A DNA stretch of 23,420 nucleotides from a virus. The translations under genes were made by a program, and so were the position numbers. The DNA lies in the IMG/VR virus record IMGVR_UViG_3300044987_001747, positions 1 to 23,420 of that record. One strand, 5' to 3'. The notes beneath the pieces were generated by a model that did not search any database, was not told where the DNA came from, and was given only the letters and a program-made list of their open reading frames with translations. Position 1 is the stretch's first letter, and the number at the start of each line of letters is the position of its first letter. Shown one piece after another: positions 19,242-23,420 of the stretch.

Positions 19242-19522
19242 ACATCCCACCTTATAATTGTTTTAATAGTTTTTTCAGGAAAAAAATAAACAAGAGCATC
19301 TTGAATTAAGATTTCCGTTAATGAAGTGTCCAAAATTTCTTCATTTATAACGTCACCCAAAATAACAACAAGTTCAACCAACACACTATTATCTGAAACT
19401 CCAAAATTTACGGTATGAACTTTAATTATTGACCTATTACCATAAATTGACTCCACCAAGTCACCCTTAAATCCATTAAGGTACACTTCGATTAAACGAA
19501 AAAGTCTTCTTTTATTATCCAT
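19238..19522 (-). CDS. Hypothetical protein, minus strand
   Basis: This 94-residue protein (MDNKRRLFRLIEVYLNGFKG and onward) is probably alpha/beta, with strand-like VLVELVVILGDVI. It ends tail-to-tail with the GAF-like gene, overlapping it by 4 nt. No recognised family. Upstream lies the structured, gene-free region 19523-19749, without a convincing promoter of either class in the immediate leader. Confidence 0.65.
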   Translation of the reverse strand: MDNKRRLFRLIEVYLNGFKGDLVESIYGNRSIIKVHTVNFGVSDNSVLVELVVILGDVINEEILDTSLTEILIQDALVYFFPEKTIKTIIRWDV

Positions 19523-19581
19523 TATTATAATAATATAATAAAAATTATCAAAAAATGTATGTTAATTAAACTTGACATAAA

Positions 19582-19656
19582 AAAGAGGGGTAGCGAATCC
19601 CTCTTTAATTTGTTACCGAAACAGTAACGGTCCTAAAATCCCCAAATTAATTGGGG
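19582..19656 (+). ncRNA. Three consecutive hairpins with 23S-rRNA-like segments (possible structured RNA)
   Basis: Between divergent genes, three hairpins follow one another: AAAGAGGG/CCCTCTTT (19582-19606) with loop GTAGCGAAT; GTTAC/GTAAC (19612-19628); CCCCAA/TTGGGG (19640-19656). Segment 19589-19597 (GGTAGCGAA) and segment 19625-19636 (TAACGGTCCTAA) equal, from memory, adjoining pieces of the universally conserved helix 69-71 region of 23S rRNA, but in reversed order. Terminator-like elements are unexpected between divergent genes, so a small RNA is possible. The strand is uncertain. Confidence 0.35.
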
Positions 19657-19665
19657 GGGCTTGTT

Positions 19666-19688
19666 TTATTATAAATATTTTATAATAA
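19666..19688. repeat. Perfect 10-bp inverted repeat
   Basis: TTATTATAAA, centre TAT, TTTATAATAA. A symmetric AT-rich palindrome beside the hairpin cluster, perhaps a protein-binding site or part of the divergent promoters. Confidence 0.45.
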
Positions 19689-19728
19689 TTAAAAATTAAG
19701 AGATTATCTCTCCTTTTTTATTTTCATA

Positions 19729-19735
19729 TATTTAT
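19729..19735 (+). promoter_or_regulatory. TATTTAT element, 14 nt before ATG
   Basis: TATTTAT precedes the ATG at 19750 with the same intermediate spacing as at 12205. Confidence 0.45.
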
Positions 19736-19749
19736 CTAATAAATGATAT

Positions 19750-20019
19750 ATGGAAAAGAAATGGTTTTTTGGATGGTCAAATATTAAATGGTTAATAAAA
19801 GAACTAATAAAGTTATACAGCGTTGAAATATCTTATTTCTCTAAAAAACGAGTTGAATCAGGTGTCGCATTTTTAGTTGGTCAATTTGGTATGATTTATT
19901 TTTTAATGGTTAATATAAATAAATTAGATAGTACAGATATTGCAATTTGGGCTAGTATTGAATTTGCAATATCTGGATACATTGTAAGTCAAATACAAAA
20001 AGAAAAAAAAAATACATAA
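19750..20019 (+). CDS. Two-helix membrane protein, holin-like
   Basis: This 89-residue protein begins with an aromatic basic amphipathic region (KKWFFGWSNIKWLIKELIKL), followed by two hydrophobic helices (about 36-54 and 62-80) and a basic C-terminus (QIQKEKKNT). Size and topology suit a phage holin, but holins have no universal motif and no endolysin is directly adjacent. It lies 27 nt before the tagged nuclease gene and may share its transcript. Confidence 0.6.
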   Translation: MEKKWFFGWSNIKWLIKELIKLYSVEISYFSKKRVESGVAFLVGQFGMIYFLMVNINKLDSTDIAIWASIEFAISGYIVSQIQKEKKNT

Positions 20020-20035
20020 TACAATATTATAATTG

Positions 20036-20042
20036 TATTTAG
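20036..20042 (+). promoter_or_regulatory. TATTTAG variant element, 4 nt before ATG
   Basis: It differs by one base from TATTTAT and has the 4-nt spacing; weak support. Confidence 0.25.
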
Positions 20043-20046
20043 AGAT

Positions 20047-21081
20047 ATGAGAGATTTAATTAAAAAAATTTTAAATGAATCAAAGAAAACATTAGTAGGG
20101 TGTGATTTTTTTGAGACAAATACCAATGATTACAGATGGTGTAAATTTGCCGAAAATAAATTAATGAAAAATACTCGAAAAGTTAAAAAAGCTTTAGACG
20201 ATTATACGAAAGAATACCTTTCAACCTACGAGACTGGTGTAAGGGCAGTTAAATATGATAAAGGCATACAGTTTTTTTCAGAAAGAAGAGACATGGTGAT
20301 TGACGCACTTGAAAAGTTTAAATTATCTTGCCCAAAATTAAGAAGTTATATCATAGAGGCTATGACCAAATTTACTGAAAAGTTTGTTATTTGGGATGAG
20401 AAACAACAATATGATTTATTAAACAAATTAAACACTAATTATAGTGCTGCGGCTTATATGATAACGGTAGAATTACCTGAAAAATATAAAACCTCAGTCT
20501 CTTTTGAAGACTCTTTAAAATATTTTTTTGATTATAAAAATAATGATGGTATTACTCCATTTGAAAATTTTATGGGTAAAATAGAGACAACAAACAAACA
20601 AGAAATTAGAGATAAAATTAATCAAACAATATCTCAAAAAACAAAAGAAGGTCAAGAAATTGAAGATAAGTTTTATGAGTATATTACAGAACAATTAGGT
20701 GGGTCTAATGTTATCACATATTCTGGAGATTATTCATTTATGGATATGATTGGAATTGATATGGTTGTCAAAAATCCTGAAAATAAATGGATTCCCGTAC
20801 AAATTAAAAAATACGTGGGAGCATGTGAAGATTCTAAGGGTTATCGAAAACATATGTGTGAAAATTGGTGTGTTTCTAATGAATCAAAATTTTGGAATAT
20901 TCGAGTTTATAATGGTGAAACTTTGGTTAAATTAAAAAAACAATGTAAAACTACAGAATTAGATGAAATTACATTTTTAAATGTTCACGGAACTCCAAAT
21001 AAAGAGTCACAGTCAGGATTTTGTCGTTCCGATTATGAGGCTGAGGATGAATATTATAAAAGTTTAGATAATCCAAAATAA
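20047..21081 (+). CDS. Tag-C protein with PD-(D/E)XK-like nuclease domain
   Basis: This 344-residue protein begins MRDLIKKILNESKK, a short basic amphipathic helix ending L-N-E, the same logic as tags A and B. Residues about 20-190 are helical and charged. Residues about 200-260 look like a restriction-endonuclease-like fold: Glu206 in EGQEIEDKFYEYI, Asp238 in DMIGIDMVV, and Gln252/Lys254 in WIPVQIKKY (the D...(E/Q)xK pattern). A Cys/His-rich stretch follows (GACED...HMCENWC), perhaps metal-binding. The likely activity is DNA or RNA cleavage. A packaged nuclease entering with the genome could attack host DNA or resident plasmids. Domain assignment is by motif only. Confidence 0.7.
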   Translation: MRDLIKKILNESKKTLVGCDFFETNTNDYRWCKFAENKLMKNTRKVKKALDDYTKEYLSTYETGVRAVKYDKGIQFFSERRDMVIDALEKFKLSCPKLRSYIIEAMTKFTEKFVIWDEKQQYDLLNKLNTNYSAAAYMITVELPEKYKTSVSFEDSLKYFFDYKNNDGITPFENFMGKIETTNKQEIRDKINQTISQKTKEGQEIEDKFYEYITEQLGGSNVITYSGDYSFMDMIGIDMVVKNPENKWIPVQIKKYVGACEDSKGYRKHMCENWCVSNESKFWNIRVYNGETLVKLKKQCKTTELDEITFLNVHGTPNKESQSGFCRSDYEAEDEYYKSLDNPK

Positions 21082-21090
21082 TTTCACATC

Positions 21091-21094
21091 TTTG
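21091..21094 (+). promoter_or_regulatory. Possible host-like -7 element, 4 nt before ATG
   Basis: CATCTTTG (21087-21094) departs from TAnnTTTG by one base but has the same TTTG-N4-ATG geometry as the genes at 2035, 4584 and 5667. No TTG at the proper distance. Confidence 0.35.
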
Positions 21095-21098
21095 TATT

Positions 21099-21320
21099 AT
21101 GTCACAAAAAATAGAAAAACAAACTAAATTTGAAAGAATATATGAAGACGAATACTGTCAGTCTATTTGGAAATACGACTATTCTAAAACTAAGTCAGGA
21201 CCTATATCTGTAGAACACAAGTGGAAAAAAGGATTTGAAATTCCGGACACAAAAAAGAAAACTTTAGGTGATTTAGTTAATAACAGTAACCCAAAAAAAT
21301 TACAAAGACTTAAGTCTTGA
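21099..21320 (+). CDS. Small hypothetical protein
   Basis: This 73-residue charged protein (MSQKIEKQTKFERIYEDEYC and onward) is rich in Lys, Tyr and Trp and ends KLQRLKS. No recognised family. Its 3' end overlaps the convergent minus-strand gene by 21 nt. It is the last plus-strand gene before the strand switch. Confidence 0.68.
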   Translation: MSQKIEKQTKFERIYEDEYCQSIWKYDYSKTKSGPISVEHKWKKGFEIPDTKKKTLGDLVNNSNPKKLQRLKS

Positions 21321-21941
21321 GTTAATCATTGATTTTAATCTTAAAAGGTTTTTTCGGTCCAAGGATAAAATTGATTTTCTCGTATGTTCAATTAATGTTC
21401 TATTAGAGAATGATTCATCAATTACATTTTTATCCTCATAGAGTACAACTTTATCAAAAGAGAACTCTGAGTCATCATAATTATCGTACTCAGTATCCCT
21501 TATATTATTACCGTCAAATAAATCCCAATTACCATCATTCATCATTTGATAGGCCGAATCTTTAACCCAATCAATATCGTAAGAATCTATTTTTTGACTC
21601 ATATAATCATCATAAGTACATGAACCCCAAACACTGTAACGTAATTCGTATGTCTTTAAACTTGGGATTACAAGACTGTTGTAGTATACAGAAGTAGTAC
21701 CATTTTCAAAGATATCTGGAAGCATACGGTCGTTTATTTGGATAAATTTTGAGATGAACTCAACATCTTCATGAACCGCACGAATATTAAAGTACTTACT
21801 AATACTTGTTAACTTTTTATAATACTCTTCAAAATCTCCATCATAAGGATTTTCGGAGGAAAACCCTTCATCCAATAATTTTTCAACAATTAATAATAGT
21901 TGTTTTTTTGGTAATCTTGAGAATTGACTGTTATTTTCCAT
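21300..21941 (-). CDS. Hypothetical protein, minus strand, tag-like N-terminus
   Basis: This 213-residue protein starts MENNSQFSRLPKKQLLLIVE followed by KLLDEGF. This amphipathic basic segment ends L-D-E-G, so it may be a divergent form of the targeting peptide. The body is acidic with many Tyr/Asp (DSYDIDWVKDSAYQMMNDGN). It ends in a basic helix (RKNLLRLKSMINSRLKSL). A TATTTAT on the minus strand precedes it by 7 nt. No family recognised. Confidence 0.7.
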   Translation of the reverse strand: MENNSQFSRLPKKQLLLIVEKLLDEGFSSENPYDGDFEEYYKKLTSISKYFNIRAVHEDVEFISKFIQINDRMLPDIFENGTTSVYYNSLVIPSLKTYELRYSVWGSCTYDDYMSQKIDSYDIDWVKDSAYQMMNDGNWDLFDGNNIRDTEYDNYDDSEFSFDKVVLYEDKNVIDESFSNRTLIEHTRKSILSLDRKNLLRLKSMINSRLKSL

Positions 21942-21948
21942 ATAGTAT

Positions 21949-21955
21949 ATAAATA
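21949..21955 (-). promoter_or_regulatory. TATTTAT element on minus strand, 7 nt before ATG
   Basis: Plus-strand ATAATAAATA context; read on the minus strand it gives TATTTAT 7 nt before the start at 21941. The element thus appears in both gene orientations. Confidence 0.45.
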
Positions 21956-21974
21956 CTAAAAAAACAGTAAATTT

Positions 21975-22196
21975 TTACAAATTTTCGCGTTTACACTCCA
22001 ATTGTGCTTTTAACGGTTTAATAATGTCATAGTATTGGTTTGGACAATAATCTGATGGAGATTTACTAATAAGTTTATTTTGAAAATTTTTTATTAGTTT
22101 ATCTACTGCAAATGTTTGTTCTTGTGTTTTACAAGATTTGATGGTCTTTCCAATCCAATTTGAAATGTCCCCGTAATGATTACTAATTGCTCCCAT
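21975..22196 (-). CDS. Small hypothetical protein, minus strand
   Basis: This 73-residue mostly helical protein (MGAISNHYGDISNWIGKTIK and onward) contains three Cys (KSCKTQ, DYCPNQ, ECKREN), no hydrophobic segment, and a Lys-rich middle. It has an excellent host-type promoter (22213-22243). Function unknown; expression class differs from the TATTTAT genes around it. Confidence 0.7.
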   Translation of the reverse strand: MGAISNHYGDISNWIGKTIKSCKTQEQTFAVDKLIKNFQNKLISKSPSDYCPNQYYDIIKPLKAQLECKRENL

Positions 22197-22212
22197 AATT
22201 TTATTTTTATTA

Positions 22213-22243
22213 CAAATATAACAAAAAAAATAAGATTCGTCAA
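22213..22243 (-). promoter_or_regulatory. Bacteroidota-type promoter, minus strand
   Basis: On the minus strand TTG (22243-22241), exactly 20 nt, TATATTTG (22220-22213), and the ATG at 22196 follows after 16 nt. Confidence 0.78.
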
Positions 22244-22261
22244 AATAAATTAATAAGTCTT

Positions 22262-22681
22262 TTAAATAAAATATTTTTTTACTTTTTCTAGTAAATTTTC
22301 GTTAAATTTTATACCGTGTCTATTTTTAAAATTTTTTAATAAGGTTTTTATTGAATCTGTTTTATCTGATTGTTTTAATAAAATGTATGCACCTAAATCT
22401 GCATCCAATTCATCTTCATCACTTCTTGGTCCGTCATGACCCATAATAATGTGAGACACTTCATGAGCTTCGACAAATTTTAAAACATCTGAATTAAAAT
22501 TATCTATAAATTGTTCTCCATCAATAATAATTAAATTTTTACCAGGTACAACAAATCCATATCCATACTCATCAAATAATGGTTTTAGGTCTTTATATTG
22601 TGGATGTTCATCTACAACAATTGCAATTTGTACGTTTGGTAAAAATTCACTATCATATATTAATGGTTCTGATTCATTCAT
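22262..22681 (-). CDS. ImmA/IrrE-like zinc metallopeptidase domain protein
   Basis: This 139-residue protein contains HEVSHIIMGH (H73-E74-x2-H77, with a further His82) followed by DEDELDADLGAYILL, in which an acidic residue near 91 can be the third zinc ligand. This order (HExxH, then E-x-D-A) is that of the ImmA/IrrE-type peptidases that cleave repressors or stress regulators. A small strand-rich part precedes it. No DNA-binding domain is fused. In a phage it may cleave a host regulator, or process a phage protein; not decidable here. TATTTAT lies 13 nt upstream on the minus strand. Confidence 0.75.
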   Translation of the reverse strand: MNESEPLIYDSEFLPNVQIAIVVDEHPQYKDLKPLFDEYGYGFVVPGKNLIIIDGEQFIDNFNSDVLKFVEAHEVSHIIMGHDGPRSDEDELDADLGAYILLKQSDKTDSIKTLLKNFKNRHGIKFNENLLEKVKKYFI

Positions 22682-22694
22682 AATAATCTTTAAT

Positions 22695-22701
22695 ATAAAT
22701 A
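22695..22701 (-). promoter_or_regulatory. TATTTAT element on minus strand, 13 nt before ATG
   Basis: ATAAATA on the plus strand; the spacing to the start at 22681 matches the 13-14 nt class. Confidence 0.45.
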
Positions 22702-22712
22702 GATGAAATTAA

Positions 22713-23420
22713 TTAATTTGCTATGGTTGGTTCTGAAAACTGAGGACCATTAGTTGTTGTTCTAACAAATGGAATTAATCTCCCAATCTCATCACTCAAT
22801 CCAGTGGTGTCTACTTCGTGACACAATTCCATTCGATTGTTTTTGTTATTTTCAATCCACAAAATTTGTTTATTTTGTTCTTCGTCAGTTAAAATATCCC
22901 AGTTACATTGTTTTGTATTTAAAAATTCATTTCTAAAAATATTTAAAACATCATCGGGTAATCCACTATCCATAGAATCAATTCTCTGGTCGTTTATGTC
23001 CCAAAAAGATGTTTCATTTTCGTAACTAATATCAAGACTTTTAAATCCGGCAATTTTATTACCTGTTTTTTTATTAATCGAATAAATTAAAATTCCTCTT
23101 TTACTGTATCTAAAATAATAGTCAGGTTGGTCTTTTGATGCCGTACACCACTTTGTTGATGCACCATATTTTAACGATGATTGATATGATAAAGGTTTAC
23201 ATACCAACCACTCATCAGTTTCATATAATTTTTTAATTTGTCGTTCAAACTCTTTATCAATGGTTTTTAGTTCGGATAATGAAATTTGAAGTTCTATCTC
23301 ATCAAATGATTTATATGTTGTTAAATCATTATTTTTAATTAAATTCTTTTCATTTAATTCAATAAATTTATTTATAAGTTTTAATTTATTGTAACCAATA
23401 TATGAATTAATAAAATACAT
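22713..23420 (-). CDS. 'KWCT'-motif protein, probably 5'-truncated by window edge
   Basis: At least 235 residues are encoded, from an ATG at the very edge (23418-23420) to a stop at 22713. The gene may well begin outside the window. The central motif YGASTKWCTASKDQPDYYFR (from residue 85) followed by RGILIYSINKKTGNKIAGF is a pattern I associate with recurrent but unnamed phage proteins. The N-terminal 70 residues are helical. If a tag exists, it would lie beyond the window. The conserved Trp-Cys and neighbouring Lys/Asp residues suggest an enzyme, but the activity is unknown to me. Confidence 0.7.
   Translation of the reverse strand: MYFINSYIGYNKLKLINKFIELNEKNLIKNNDLTTYKSFDEIELQISLSELKTIDKEFERQIKKLYETDEWLVCKPLSYQSSLKYGASTKWCTASKDQPDYYFRYSKRGILIYSINKKTGNKIAGFKSLDISYENETSFWDINDQRIDSMDSGLPDDVLNIFRNEFLNTKQCNWDILTDEEQNKQILWIENNKNNRMELCHEVDTTGLSDEIGRLIPFVRTTTNGPQFSEPTIAN

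Noticed and set aside
19671-19678. TATAAATA read as a T4-type late promoter
   Set aside because: It is the centre of a palindrome and is not repeated before other genes; the recurrent element here is TATTTAT.
468-22701. TATTTAT as a ribosome-binding element
   Set aside because: Distances to the start codon range from 4 to 19 nt and the element is not complementary to the 3' end of 16S rRNA, so a promoter role fits better.
22837-23025. 62-codon plus-strand frame
   Set aside because: Shadow within the KWCT-motif gene on the minus strand.
1-23420. CRISPR array, tRNA genes, insertion sequences
   Set aside because: No regularly spaced repeats, no cloverleaf candidates and no transposase-like frames were seen; the repeats found are terminators, promoters and tags.

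Overview
The window is very AT-rich (roughly 70% A+T by eye) and tightly packed with small genes. I read it as the accessory/late region of a large tailed phage infecting a Bacteroidota, probably flavobacterial, host. No structural hallmark (capsid, terminase, tail) lies in the window. The evidence is: start sites lacking Shine-Dalgarno sequences and often preceded by A-rich leaders; several promoters of the Bacteroidota form TTG-N19/20-TAnnTTTG; many short terminator-bounded genes; and phage-type products (GH24 lysozyme with LysM, a YkuD-like protein, small membrane proteins).

Layout. 1-1925: end of an unknown gene, a 'MKYIITES' protein and a tagged lysozyme, each followed by a terminator. 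2000-4481: an operon-like run of hypotheticals ending in a tandem array of 'TAVEW' paralogues joined by ATGA overlaps. 4550-6080: host-promoter genes for small membrane proteins, including a DoxX-like protein. 6090-11290: the core of the tagged-protein region. 11600-15000: a minus-strand membrane protein, small genes, a YkuD-like protein and two large unknowns. 15000-18600: small basic proteins (one on the minus strand), a cyclophilin, a coiled-coil protein, another tagged protein and a DUF2452 protein. 18600-21320: a GAF-like membrane protein, a structured intergenic region with 23S-rRNA-like segments, a holin-like protein and a tagged nuclease. 21300-23420: a minus-strand block with an ImmA-like metallopeptidase and a 'KWCT' protein.

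The central observation is that at least thirteen otherwise unrelated proteins begin with a short, conserved amphipathic segment. The main classes are A (RLTExDLxRxVxRVIxE) and B (MKYIITExQxKxLLxE), with single examples of C (MRDLIKKILNES) and D (MKHLLNNLSDEEK). Most end in [I/L]-x-E, the cleavage signature of T4-type prohead proteases, and some have a second [I/V]NE-G site just downstream. One protein carries the tag at both ends. The cargo includes a lysozyme, a PD-(D/E)XK-like nuclease, membrane proteins and small acidic or basic proteins. My inference is a capsid-targeting (internal/ejected protein) system like the T4 CTS but with many more cargos.

Most tagged genes form terminator / TATTTAT element / tag cassettes. 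TATTTAT lies 4-7, 13-14 or 17 nt before the start codon and is a candidate phage late promoter. It is distinct from the host-like TAnnTTTG promoters, which drive untagged genes and sometimes sit only 4 nt before the ATG (probably leaderless).
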